From an uncultured Lachnospiraceae bacterium (GTDB lineage: Bacteria > Bacillota > Clostridia > Lachnospirales > Lachnospiraceae): a stretch of DNA of 64,000 nt. The translations under genes and the position numbers were made by a program. The notes under the pieces were generated by a model. The model saw nothing but the letters and a program-made list of their open reading frames with translations, was not told the origin of the DNA and made no database searches. The stretch is taken from NCBI GenBank assembly GCA_903789615.1, contig CAIFEV010000002.1, positions 62,001 through 126,000 on the forward strand, in the 5' to 3' direction. Shown piece by piece: positions 55,912-64,000 of the stretch. How positions within the stretch are numbered: position 1 is the first letter of the stretch; each line of letters begins with the position of its first letter.

Positions 55912-57901
55912 GCAGCTGCTTCTTAGCATCTTCAGCATCTGCAAACGGTCCGGGAATGACGTGTATCCCGCGATGATCTCCAAAATAGTCATAATTGAAA
56001 GTGATCGGAGTACCGTCCGGATTCTCGAAAGCCTGCGTCGGTTCAAACGCCTTGCCGAGTGTGGCGGTATCGATCATGTCAGTGCTAAAGCCGTCAAGAT
56101 ACTCGTAAAGATTTGTGTCGAGCATGTAGCGGCCGTCCGTTTCCACAAGCCGGACCCTTACACTGTGATTATCATCGACGAGATTGTGCTTTTCCTTCTT
56201 CCAGGCCTTTGCGCCATTAAAATAAGCATTGCCGCTGCACCATATCGGCAGATGGCCGAAATGGGCAGACTCGAGCCTGGCCATGTTCGGAATCTCCTGT
56301 TCCATGTCAAACTGGGCAATCCACTCATCATAAGTCGGATACTCATCCCAGACATGCGTTCCAACTTCACGGTTGTCAGTCTGAACCTTGTCCGGATCCG
56401 AGTCACTGCGAAGTATGAACGGCTCCGGGGAATATTTCTGGACGAAGATGTTGTTGTAGAAGCGGTCGTCACCATGCAGAATGGTCATAAAGCCCTGAAC
56501 CTCGGTGCGGTGCGGCATATGATACGGCGTATAGCGCCATCCGGTCCCTTCACCGACGCAGGTCAGCGCGCCACAGATAAGGTTGTGCACCATCGCGACA
56601 CCTTCCGTGGCGATACGAAGCGACACATCCGAGAGAAGGATGTTGTTGTCAATCAGAGTCGGGCCGTGTCCGACTTCCACAAAGATATCCTGACTGCACA
56701 TACCACCCGTCAGAGCCCTGGCAAATGCCGGACGCTGATTATCATGCAGCAGATTCTGCGTAATCCTTGTCCCCTGTGCTTCCCAATCCGTCCAGATCCC
56801 CATCGTGCAGTGATGGATATGGTTCCGCCGCATAATGACATCGATGGCAGCATGCATCTTGATGCCGGCGATTTCCGCGCCGCCAAGCTCCATCATATTG
56901 TTGATATGGTGAATATGATTGTCCTCGATGATACTGAAGACGCCGCCCATACGCCCGATGATGCCGCCCTGCTCACAATCGTGGATGTTGTTTCGGCGGA
57001 TGATGTGGCTTCCGACTTTCTCCTTCAGCCAGCCGTGATACTGTCCGCGGCAGACCGCATCGCGCTCCATCTGCGTCGGGCTCTTCACATGATGAACCGT
57101 GAAGAAGTTATCATTGTCCGCATCATAGTACTTTCCCAGGGATATGCCGGCGCACTTGCTGCCCCAGATTTCGCAGTCCTCAATGATCCATCCTTTTGAC
57201 CAGTGCGGGCCGATCATACCGTCCTGATAAGCAGCCGGCGGCGCCCAGGTCGTTGCCGCTTTATTGATATCAAAGCCGCTTACAGTGATATAGCCGATGC
57301 CGTTTTTCTGCGGCATAAAACACTCGCGTCGGACGGTAATCTCGACGTTCTCCTTCACAGGATCTGCGCCCTGGAAATTGGCGTAAATAACAGTCTCATT
57401 CTTCTCTATGTCCTGCTCCGTGAACCATTTGCGTTTTGAAGCTTCCGGATTCCACGAGCACTCATAGATCTCTCCTCTGATGCACGCCTCGAGCGAGGAC
57501 ACCTCATAGAGTGCCTGATCGTTCAGCCAGACACAGCCGGTGTGCTTGTCACGTTTTGCAAAATACCAGTCACCGAAGACGTACGTGGTGTAAGGATTGT
57601 ATTCGCCGAATACACCGTTCGGAATACGGGTGACCCAGACATCTCCTGTATAAGGCTCCCAGTCCTTCACCTCTTCCGCGCCGGTGATCTTTGCGCCCAG
57701 AGGCTTTATACTCCGGTACGTGATGCGGGCATCTTCCGTGCCCGCATGGACCGGTTCAACATTCTCGCGATACGTGCCCGGGGCGACAAGGACCTCATCG
57801 CCCGGAACTGCAGCCTTTGCCGCGTCGCTGATGCGCCGGAACGGCATCTCCTTCGATCCGTTTCCGTCGCATTCCGCACTGACGTTTACATAAATTATCA
57901 T
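55886..57901 (-). CDS. Right-handed parallel beta-helix protein, probable carbohydrate-active enzyme
   Basis: A 671-aa protein without signal peptide. It starts with MIIYVNVSAECDGNGSKEMP then FRRISDAAKAAVPGDEVLVAPG, the pectate-lyase-like/DUF1565 opening. From about 220 to 420 it has many PbH1-like rungs (HIIRRNNIHDCEQGG, SIIEDNHIHH, VIMRRNHIHHCTMGIW). A roughly 200-residue aromatic C-terminal part follows. Such folds are used by polysaccharide lyases, GH28-like hydrolases and epimerases, but I cannot assign a family. Being cytoplasmic, it would act on imported oligosaccharides. I chose ATG 57901 (GGAGA seven bases upstream) rather than an in-frame TTG at 57925. It is the last gene of module C. 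Confidence 0.75.
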   Translation of the reverse strand: MIIYVNVSAECDGNGSKEMPFRRISDAAKAAVPGDEVLVAPGTYRENVEPVHAGTEDARITYRSIKPLGAKITGAEEVKDWEPYTGDVWVTRIPNGVFGEYNPYTTYVFGDWYFAKRDKHTGCVWLNDQALYEVSSLEACIRGEIYECSWNPEASKRKWFTEQDIEKNETVIYANFQGADPVKENVEITVRRECFMPQKNGIGYITVSGFDINKAATTWAPPAAYQDGMIGPHWSKGWIIEDCEIWGSKCAGISLGKYYDADNDNFFTVHHVKSPTQMERDAVCRGQYHGWLKEKVGSHIIRRNNIHDCEQGGIIGRMGGVFSIIEDNHIHHINNMMELGGAEIAGIKMHAAIDVIMRRNHIHHCTMGIWTDWEAQGTRITQNLLHDNQRPAFARALTGGMCSQDIFVEVGHGPTLIDNNILLSDVSLRIATEGVAMVHNLICGALTCVGEGTGWRYTPYHMPHRTEVQGFMTILHGDDRFYNNIFVQKYSPEPFILRSDSDPDKVQTDNREVGTHVWDEYPTYDEWIAQFDMEQEIPNMARLESAHFGHLPIWCSGNAYFNGAKAWKKEKHNLVDDNHSVRVRLVETDGRYMLDTNLYEYLDGFSTDMIDTATLGKAFEPTQAFENPDGTPITFNYDYFGDHRGIHVIPGPFADAEDAKKQLLSAPFYTV

Positions 57902-57921
57902 CAGGAATTCTCCATTCCTTT

Positions 57922-58665
57922 TCAACTGTGTTCCCGCAGAAAATCCGTGACCGCCTCCGTCACCATCGGAAGATGATACGTGTAGCAGTGGTCATCGTCA
58001 GGGATCGTCACAAGCTTCGCGTTTTCATAAAGCTGTGCCGCTCTGACGGCATACTCATACGGAACAGCTTCATCCCTGTCCCCCTGCACGATCAGCACAG
58101 GACCATGATAGCGGCGGATTTCATCCTCAACGTGTATCGTCTGGGCCACTCTCGCATAATTGCCGTCAAGAATCACGTCTCCCCGCCTCAACTCATCCGG
58201 TATGTGCGCAGGATCAAAGGTGGCTCCCAGAACTTCCCCGCTTCGGGCAAGATCCGGTATCATCCATGCCGGTGAGAGCGGAAGCACCGCTTTAAAATCA
58301 TCAGGGCACATGCCGGCAATCAGCATGGTCAGAAGTCCGCCCTGCGAATGTCCGCAGAGATAAAGATCCGTCGCAAAGTCCAGATTTCTTGCATACTTCA
58401 CCACCGCAAGGGCATTTCCGACCCATTTGTACAGTGTGTGATTCCGGAATTCTCCGCCGCTCTTCCCGTGGCCGTACATTTCAACACGCAGAACAGCGAT
58501 ACCGACGGAATTGACAGCTTCCTGCACCGCAACAATGTGCCGCTCCTCCATATGACCTGTAAATCCATGAATCAGGATCATCAAAGGACATTTGTCTCTG
58601 CCTTCCGGCATGTCAAGCTTTGCGTGCAGCCGGATTCCATCATCTTCGATGTAAAATTCTTCCAT
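57922..58665 (-). CDS. Alpha/beta hydrolase, feruloyl/cinnamoyl esterase-like
   Basis: A 247-aa serine hydrolase. The oxyanion motif HGFTGHMEERHI lies near residues 33-44, the nucleophile Ser107 in CGHSQGG, an acidic residue in QGDRDEAVP, and the catalytic His in DDDHCYTYH. This combination is typical of the Est1E/LJ0536 group of rumen and gut feruloyl esterases, which remove ferulate or other acyl groups from plant polysaccharide fragments. No signal peptide is present, so it acts on imported oligosaccharides. It lies 20 bases before the beta-helix gene. I prefer ATG 58665 (MEEFYIEDD) over an upstream in-frame start. Confidence 0.85.
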   Translation of the reverse strand: MEEFYIEDDGIRLHAKLDMPEGRDKCPLMILIHGFTGHMEERHIVAVQEAVNSVGIAVLRVEMYGHGKSGGEFRNHTLYKWVGNALAVVKYARNLDFATDLYLCGHSQGGLLTMLIAGMCPDDFKAVLPLSPAWMIPDLARSGEVLGATFDPAHIPDELRRGDVILDGNYARVAQTIHVEDEIRRYHGPVLIVQGDRDEAVPYEYAVRAAQLYENAKLVTIPDDDHCYTYHLPMVTEAVTDFLREHS

Positions 58666-58726
58666 ATGGTTTTCGCACTTCCGCTGCCCGGACACCGTAT
58701 CTTCCGCACAGGCTTTTAGACGCTTA

Positions 58727-59815
58727 TTATACCATCAACGTCAGATTTTTCGCCATCATCTCCGCCTTCACGGACAGCTCCGCCGCCTTGAAGGCGTGGT
58801 CCTGGCTCATTGCCGTTTCGGTGCGGTTGAGGCAGTCCAGGATAAGCTGTCCGAAGTACGGATAGCCGACCTTCCCGTCGACCTCAAAGTGCTGCTCGCC
58901 GTCCTTATTGACCAGGAATACATGATTTCCTGTCTTCTGCGCAGCCACGTTCACATATTTGCGCAGCTCAATGTACCCGTCCGTCCCGATGATAAATGTC
59001 CGCCCGTCGCCCCAGGTGCTTAAGCCATCCGGCGTGAACCAGTCCACCCGGAAGTGCTGCGTCGCCCCGTTGTCACCGACCAGCACCGCATCGCCGAAAT
59101 CCTCCAGTCCCGGGTGATCCGGATGATTGTAATTCCCGACTTCACTGTACTGGACATTGGCATCTTTTACATGACAGTAATACAGGAACTGCTCAATCTG
59201 GTGGCTGCCGATGTCGCAGAGAATTCCGCCGTACTTCTCTTTCTCAAAGAACCAGTCCGGCCGGCTCTTCGGATCTCCGATGCGGTGCGGCCCGAAGCCG
59301 TCCACGTGAATCGGCCGGCCGATTGCGCCCTCGTCGATCAGATACCCGGCATAAACCGCTGCCTCGACATGAATCCGCTCACTGTAGTAGACCATGTACT
59401 TGCGGCCGGTCTTTTTCACCATCTCCTTTGCCGCCTGCAGCTGCGAAAGCGTCGTGAGCGGCGCCTTGTCGGTAAAATAGTCCTTGCCCGCCGCCATGGC
59501 GCGCAGGCCCAGCGCACAGCGCTCGCTCGTCACATGCGCGCCGGCCACCAGCTTCACCTCCGGGTCCTCAAAGACTTCTTCCTCACTGCGGGCCGCCTTT
59601 GCCCCCGGAAAAGCCTTCTGAAAAGCCTTGACCTTCTCCGGATCCGGGTCGTAGACCCACTTCACTTCCGCTCCGGCCTCCGTAAGCCCGTTGCACATGC
59701 CGTATATGTGGCCGTGGTCCAGGTGCATGGCTGCGATTTTAAATTCGCCCGGTCCGACGACCGGCTTTGGTTTTCCCTTCGGCGCATAGTTCATGCCGTC
59801 ACTTTTGCCGCTCAT
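58727..59815 (-). CDS. Gfo/Idh/MocA family oxidoreductase 1, module C
   Basis: A 362-aa NAD(P)-dependent sugar dehydrogenase. The N-terminal Rossmann half begins after about 20 residues (FKIAAMHLDHGHIYGMCNGL). The usual E-K-P catalytic motif reads TDKAPLTTLSQ here. The C-terminal half forms the open beta-sheet with IHVDGFGPHRIGD and GGILCDIGSHQIEQFLYY (the conserved D-x-G-x-H). These enzymes oxidise or epimerise sugars and uronates. Loss of the canonical EKP proline and the altered nucleotide loop (HLDHGHIYG in place of G-x-G-x-x-G) suggest a divergent subgroup. It starts 22 bases after oxidoreductase 2. Confidence 0.88.
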   Translation of the reverse strand: MSGKSDGMNYAPKGKPKPVVGPGEFKIAAMHLDHGHIYGMCNGLTEAGAEVKWVYDPDPEKVKAFQKAFPGAKAARSEEEVFEDPEVKLVAGAHVTSERCALGLRAMAAGKDYFTDKAPLTTLSQLQAAKEMVKKTGRKYMVYYSERIHVEAAVYAGYLIDEGAIGRPIHVDGFGPHRIGDPKSRPDWFFEKEKYGGILCDIGSHQIEQFLYYCHVKDANVQYSEVGNYNHPDHPGLEDFGDAVLVGDNGATQHFRVDWFTPDGLSTWGDGRTFIIGTDGYIELRKYVNVAAQKTGNHVFLVNKDGEQHFEVDGKVGYPYFGQLILDCLNRTETAMSQDHAFKAAELSVKAEMMAKNLTLMV

Positions 59816-59837
59816 ATTTTCGTTTCAGCCCTTTCTC

Positions 59838-61007
59838 TCAGCTCTTGTAATTTCCGACCGTTATGTCAGACGGAGCGAAATTTTCCACAAATGCCGTTTT
59901 CTTATTAAAATGGACCGCATTTTTCTGAATGCCGTCTTCGGTATAATATTCATCCTCTTTCGTGATTGGAAGAGATACCGTCTTCTTCTGAAATCCCGCT
60001 TTGTAGATGGCTGTGATCAGTTCAACGGTCTTCCGTCCGTCTTCGCCGGTGATCATCGGGCGCTTCCCTGTCTCCAGTGCCGTCAGGAAATTGTCGATCT
60101 CCCCGGTGTGGCCTTCATACTTCAGATCCGGAAGGCTGTTGTAATACTCTGTGATCCTGTCCATCAGTTCCTTATTATGTCCTTCAACCGGGAACCCATT
60201 GGGCTGGGTTATTTCTGCCACACAGGAAAACGGAGCGGCAATCTTTGCATTCTCGCACTGCAGCGTCAGTCCCTGTTCCTCGCCGTGATGAACAACCGAA
60301 CTGGTCACCTCCGCTATGGAACCGTCCCTGTAGCGGCACAGGGCAAAGGAAACGTCCTCGCACTCGGAATTATTATGCATGACATTGGCCAGCATTGAGC
60401 AGACCTCTGTCGGAAGCTCCCCCTGAATCCAGTTCAGCATATCGATATGGTGCACCGCATGATTAAGTGTCGGTCCGCCGCCTTCCCTCTCCCAGGTTCC
60501 GCGCCACCACAGATCATAATAGCAGAGTCCGCGCCACCACAGCGAATCAATGTGTGCCACTCTCAGTTTCCCGGCCAGTCCGCTGTCCAGCGTCTGCTTC
60601 AGTTTGTAAATGCTGTTGCGGAACCGGTTCTGGGCGATCACTCCCATCGTGACATGATTGCGTTTTTCAGCCGCAAGCATCGCGTCACACTCCCGCAGGC
60701 TCGGCGCCATCGGTTTTTCAACCAGCACATTCTTCCCCGCGTTCATCGAGTTGATCGCAATCTCTGCATGGACAGACGGCGGCGTGCAGACGTGCACAAG
60801 ATCAATCTGAATTCCGGAAGCAAGCATTTTCCGGTGATCGTCAAAAACGACCGCATCCTTCAGGCCATACTTCTCTTTGATGGCCTCGGCCTTTTCCGGA
60901 TAAATGTCGCACAGTGCCACGATCTTCACCCTGTCAGGGAACGTCAGAAGTCCCTGAATGTGCATATTTGAAATATTTCCCGTTCCGACGATTGCTGCGC
61001 GGATCAT
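59838..61007 (-). CDS. Gfo/Idh/MocA family oxidoreductase 2, module C
   Basis: A 389-aa dehydrogenase with canonical motifs: the nucleotide loop VGTGNISNMHIQG (about 7-19), catalytic VEKPMAPSLREC (about 95-106), and GGPTLNHAVHHIDMLNW with the conserved His pair (about 177-193). It is probably an NAD-dependent sugar or uronate dehydrogenase working with the second family member just downstream, perhaps as a two-step oxidation/reduction pair. It follows the binding-protein gene after a hairpin. Confidence 0.92.
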   Translation of the reverse strand: MIRAAIVGTGNISNMHIQGLLTFPDRVKIVALCDIYPEKAEAIKEKYGLKDAVVFDDHRKMLASGIQIDLVHVCTPPSVHAEIAINSMNAGKNVLVEKPMAPSLRECDAMLAAEKRNHVTMGVIAQNRFRNSIYKLKQTLDSGLAGKLRVAHIDSLWWRGLCYYDLWWRGTWEREGGGPTLNHAVHHIDMLNWIQGELPTEVCSMLANVMHNNSECEDVSFALCRYRDGSIAEVTSSVVHHGEEQGLTLQCENAKIAAPFSCVAEITQPNGFPVEGHNKELMDRITEYYNSLPDLKYEGHTGEIDNFLTALETGKRPMITGEDGRKTVELITAIYKAGFQKKTVSLPITKEDEYYTEDGIQKNAVHFNKKTAFVENFAPSDITVGNYKS

Positions 61008-61044
61008 TCCAATCCTCTATTCTCCCTCCTGTTTCAAGGTAAAA

Positions 61045-61081
61045 GGGGACAGACCGCGCAGGAGGGTGCGGACCTGTCCCC
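61045..61081 (-). terminator. Hairpin between binding protein and oxidoreductases, module C
   Basis: ggggacag (61045-61052) pairs with ctgtcccc (61074-61081), and an inner ccgc/gcgg pair extends the stem. It has no clear T tract on the minus strand (accttgaaac...), so it is more likely a partial terminator or stabiliser. Confidence 0.6.
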
Positions 61082-61100
61082 GGATGATAGTCAGACCTTT

Positions 61101-62765
61101 TTACCTGGCGTTTTTGTAGTACTCTTCTCTCTCGGTGATAATCTTATCCATACCGGTGTTTTTCAGTGTGTCCATGTACTCCTGCCATGTTGCATCGAAA
61201 TCCGCCTCCGGGCAGGTAACCGTCGAAACTTCATACTGATTCTTGGCAAGATTCAGGTCTGTGATAAGTTCCGGCGTAGAGGGCGACGTATAGGTCCCGT
61301 AGTGCGCCTGTTCTCCCGCTTCCGAATCCTCATAGCTCTTGATGATCAGGTCCGAATACTGCGGCTGCTCGGTTGCGGTTGTCTTGTTGAAATCTTCTTC
61401 AGAGCTGAAATATCCCTGGTTGCCGGTAATGAAGAGGTCGGTGCGGATCCAGTCCTTATCGGTTGCATTGTACTGAGCATCCTTAACCGCCGGCACGCCG
61501 TCCTTCATCTCATAGTGCTCGCCTTCATAACCATGGTAAATGACGAAACCGCCTTCCTTCGAGCACATCCAGTCCATATAGGTAACCGCTGCCTCAACCG
61601 TCTCTTCGCTGGCTGTTTTCGGAACGAAGCAGATCAGGCCGCCCTTGGAATAGCCGATTGTGTGGACCTTGCCGTCATTCACATTCTTAAGGCCCGGAAT
61701 TGAAGTCAGTTCGGCCGTCGGAATATTTTCCTGCAGAGTCTTGAGCAGTGAACCGTGCAGAACATCAATGCCGTAGTTCACGTTATCCTCAAAGCATCCG
61801 AGCTGACCGTTTACAATGTAGCTCTTATACTGGTCTTCTCCGGTTGAAGCGGCACCAACGCCCTTCATTGTGTAATATTCCGAATGCATCGTCCCGGCAT
61901 TGTACGCCTTGTTCAGCCACCGGAACATTTCCTTCATGCCCGGATCATAGTAATCCCAGATAACATCCTCTGTGAACGCCACCTGACTTTTCAGAGGATC
62001 GTCCAGCACCTGGCTGTAGGCCATTCGCAGGCTCTGGGTCATGCAAGGCCACAGCCCGATCGGATTGGACACACCTCCCGGGTTTTTCTGTACAAACTGC
62101 TGCGCAGCATTCAGAAGTTCATCCGGTGTTTCCGGAACGGAAAGGCCGAGATCATCCAGCCAGTCCTTGCGGATATAAATATTGTCCTCCGCCGTTGTCG
62201 CTCTCTTTGCCACAACGCCATACAGCCGGTTATTCGTATTTCTGCCGATATTTAACACATCATCGCCCAGATAAGCCTTCAGATTCTTCGCCTGATCTTC
62301 TCCGTCGATGAAATCGGTCAGATCCCATGTGCCGCCCTGATCAAAATAACTCTCGGCATAGGAATAGGTGTACGTGAGCATGATGTCCGCCGCTGTCTGG
62401 GATGCCATCATGGTCTGCATTTTTGTAACTTCATCTGATCTCGGAACCGGCACGAACTCCAGGTTGATACCAACCTTCTTCATGGCGTCCTGACAATACT
62501 TGGTCCAGCGGTTATCTGTGATTGTCGAACCGGCCGGCGCATTGCTGCGGTCGAAAAGTTCAACCTTCAGCGTCACGTTGTTAAACTGTTTGCTGCCGTA
62601 TGTTGTCTGATACTTCGAGTTTCCGCCTGAGGCGGCCGTTCCCGTTGTGCCTGCCCCTGATCCGGATGATGCTGACGGAGTGCCCGTTCCTCCTCCGCAG
62701 CCGGCAAGAAGTGTTCCCGCCAGAACAGAGGCCATCGCCAGAGATGCTGCCTTTCGTATTCTCAT
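61101..62765 (-). CDS. LplA-type sugar-binding lipoprotein, module C
   Basis: A 554-aa lipoprotein with signal ASVLAGTLLAGC (Cys23 lipidated) and a Gly/Ser/Thr linker. The mature domain has the length of the LplA/YtcQ group, with recognisable NIYIRKDWLDDLGLSVPETP (a segment also present in module B as VIRKDWLDECGLEMPKT) and YMDWMCSKEGGFVIYHGYEG. It binds oligosaccharides for the two permeases encoded upstream. A good AGGAGGAG lies before the ATG. Confidence 0.92.
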   Translation of the reverse strand: MRIRKAASLAMASVLAGTLLAGCGGGTGTPSASSGSGAGTTGTAASGGNSKYQTTYGSKQFNNVTLKVELFDRSNAPAGSTITDNRWTKYCQDAMKKVGINLEFVPVPRSDEVTKMQTMMASQTAADIMLTYTYSYAESYFDQGGTWDLTDFIDGEDQAKNLKAYLGDDVLNIGRNTNNRLYGVVAKRATTAEDNIYIRKDWLDDLGLSVPETPDELLNAAQQFVQKNPGGVSNPIGLWPCMTQSLRMAYSQVLDDPLKSQVAFTEDVIWDYYDPGMKEMFRWLNKAYNAGTMHSEYYTMKGVGAASTGEDQYKSYIVNGQLGCFEDNVNYGIDVLHGSLLKTLQENIPTAELTSIPGLKNVNDGKVHTIGYSKGGLICFVPKTASEETVEAAVTYMDWMCSKEGGFVIYHGYEGEHYEMKDGVPAVKDAQYNATDKDWIRTDLFITGNQGYFSSEEDFNKTTATEQPQYSDLIIKSYEDSEAGEQAHYGTYTSPSTPELITDLNLAKNQYEVSTVTCPEADFDATWQEYMDTLKNTGMDKIITEREEYYKNAR

Positions 62766-62834
62766 GTTTTCTCCTCCTTTTAATTTAAGAGTTCACGCTC
62801 CTCTTTTAATTTTCCTGATTGAAGTTCAGAAAAG

Positions 62835-63731
62835 TCAGCCCTTGACAGAGCCGGCCATAACGCCCTTAACGAAGTATTTCTGCAGCCACGGATATACAAG
62901 CAGGATCGGAACAGTTGATACGACTACCGTCGCCATCTTCAGAGACTGTGTCATCACCTGTGTGCCAATTCCCTCGGCATTTGCTCCCGCGCTGTTCAGT
63001 TCACCGGCAAACAGCAGGTTTCTGAGCCTCAGCTGCAGGGTGAATTTTTCCGGAGTGATGATGTAAATCAGGGCGTTAAAGTAATCATTCCAGTAATTGA
63101 CGGCGTAGAAAAGTCCGATGGTCGCAATGATCGGAAGCGACAGGGGGATGATGATTTTTATCAGAATCTGCATTTCTGATGCGCCGTCAATTTTGGCCGC
63201 CTCTTCCAGATCAAACGGAAGTCCCATGATAAATGTTCTCATCACGATGAAGTTGTAAACGCTGACCGCCACCGGCAGAAACAGCGATGCCAGGGAATCA
63301 TAAAGTCCAACTCCTTTGACAACAAGGAATGTCGGAATCATACCGCCGGTCACATACATCGTGAACAGCATGAAGGTGGACATGATTCTTTTTCCGGGAA
63401 GATTCGGTCTGGACAGAACGTAGGCCGCTACCGTCGTGAGTGTCAGGCTCAGCGCCGTGCCGACAAGTGTTACGATAATGGTCGTACGCATCGACAGCCA
63501 TATGGATGCCTTCCCCAGAATTTCCTTATAAGCGGAAACCGTAAAATCGATCGGAAAGAATGTGACCTTGTTGGAAAGCACTGCATTATATCCGCTGAAT
63601 GAATACGCAACCACATTAAGGAACGGGTAAAGACATATCAGTGCAATCAGCGTGATCAACGTGTAATTGATAACGGATCCGGGCGTTACTTTTCTGATTT
63701 TATGAAGCTTCTCTTCTTTTTGCTTAGCCAT
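62835..63731 (-). CDS. CUT1 ABC permease (LplC type), module C
   Basis: A 298-aa six-helix permease. The EAA loop is DLEEAAKIDGASEMQILIKI, and the end is LQKYFVKGVMAGSVKG, nearly the same as module B's LplC. I chose the ATG at 63731 (MAKQKEEK) because AAAGGTG precedes it; an upstream in-frame Met would overlap the neighbouring permease gene. The binding-protein gene starts 69 bases downstream. Confidence 0.92.
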   Translation of the reverse strand: MAKQKEEKLHKIRKVTPGSVINYTLITLIALICLYPFLNVVAYSFSGYNAVLSNKVTFFPIDFTVSAYKEILGKASIWLSMRTTIIVTLVGTALSLTLTTVAAYVLSRPNLPGKRIMSTFMLFTMYVTGGMIPTFLVVKGVGLYDSLASLFLPVAVSVYNFIVMRTFIMGLPFDLEEAAKIDGASEMQILIKIIIPLSLPIIATIGLFYAVNYWNDYFNALIYIITPEKFTLQLRLRNLLFAGELNSAGANAEGIGTQVMTQSLKMATVVVSTVPILLVYPWLQKYFVKGVMAGSVKG

Positions 63732-63744
63732 ATGCACACCTTTC

Positions 63745-64000
63745 TCAGATAATTCCATGTTCGCCCATAGCTTTGGCAATCCGGTCTGCCGCCAGCAGAA
63801 TGATGATATTAATAGCCGACTGGAAAAGACCGATTGCGGTGGATTCAGAATACTGAGCCTGCTGAATACCCAGCTGATAGGTGTAGGTACTGATTACATT
63901 CGATACATCCTGCACCTTGCTGTTCCCGAGCAGAAGCGGGGCGTCCAGTCCGATGGACATCATGCTGGAAATGGAAAGGATAAGCATCGTCACGATAACC
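63745..64000 (-). CDS. CUT1 ABC permease (LplB type), module C (partial)
   Basis: The C-terminal 84 or so residues; the gene continues beyond the right edge. The visible part (NVISTYTYQLGIQQAQYSES, then TAIGLFQSAINIIILLAADR) matches the end of the module B LplB-type protein (NVSDVISTYIYRLSF and KATAIGLFNSLINVVFLLF). It sits 13 bases before the LplC-type partner. Confidence 0.85.
   Translation of the reverse strand, partial: VIVTMLILSISSMMSIGLDAPLLLGNSKVQDVSNVISTYTYQLGIQQAQYSESTAIGLFQSAINIIILLAADRIAKAMGEHGII

Overview
The window reads as a chromosomal segment of a fairly high-GC, Gram-positive, anaerobic gut-type Clostridia, most likely a Lachnospiraceae member. The reasons are the compact clostridial rpoB/rpoC and rpsL-rpsG-fusA-tuf block, a sortase-assembled pilus locus, and several CUT1 ABC importer modules controlled by a YesM/YesN-type two-component system. 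Genus cannot be fixed from the sequence alone. No tRNA, rRNA or CRISPR array was seen.

Layout. 1-2.9 kb: end of a DAK2/FakA-like gene, a GNAT acetyltransferase, an ACT-domain protein and a radical SAM enzyme. 2.9-7.1 kb: a methionine importer operon metN-metI-metQ followed by an M20 amidohydrolase. Its MetQ is circularly permuted, with the C-terminal lobe first and the N-terminal lobe last, which is the most striking protein-level observation here. 7.3-19.9 kb: tuf, fusA, rpsG, rpsL, rpoC and rpoB, all on the minus strand, with recognisable promoters and terminators. 20-22.3 kb: a divergent polytopic membrane protein. 22.3-22.8 kb: a non-coding array of 6-mers (GATGAY alternating with RTCATC) punctuating unique 25-26-nt segments with a 63-bp period. 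A second, smaller array of the same geometry but a different motif lies at 37.2 kb.

22.8-35.4 kb is a sortase pilus locus (minus strand, transcribed right to left): signal peptidase I, a 1724-aa tip/adhesin, a major pilin split by a frameshift, a class C sortase, a minor Cna-B pilin with an atypical sorting signal, and a sortase-fold protein that has lost its catalytic His and Cys. An IS1634-like insertion sequence with a 53-bp target duplication sits between the major pilin and the sortase. 35.7-37.0 kb: an M18 aminopeptidase.

37.4-64 kb is a Gram-positive polysaccharide-utilisation region built from three ABC modules. Module A (37.4-46.5 kb): GH88, frameshifted binding protein, two permeases, GH2, DUF2264 protein, sugar isomerase; the YesM/YesN pair (46.6-49.7 kb) diverges from it. 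Module B (49.7-55.4 kb): binding protein, two permeases, GH88 and a near-identical copy of the isomerase. Module C (55.9-64 kb, open at the right edge): two permeases, binding protein, two Gfo/Idh/MocA oxidoreductases, a feruloyl-esterase-like hydrolase and a right-handed beta-helix protein. A 0.2-kb relic of a second YesN-type regulator separates B from C. The enzymes point to uptake of uronate-containing, possibly acyl-decorated oligosaccharides that are broken down in the cytoplasm. The duplicated isomerase, paired GH88 genes and regulator relic show that the modules grew by duplication and loss.
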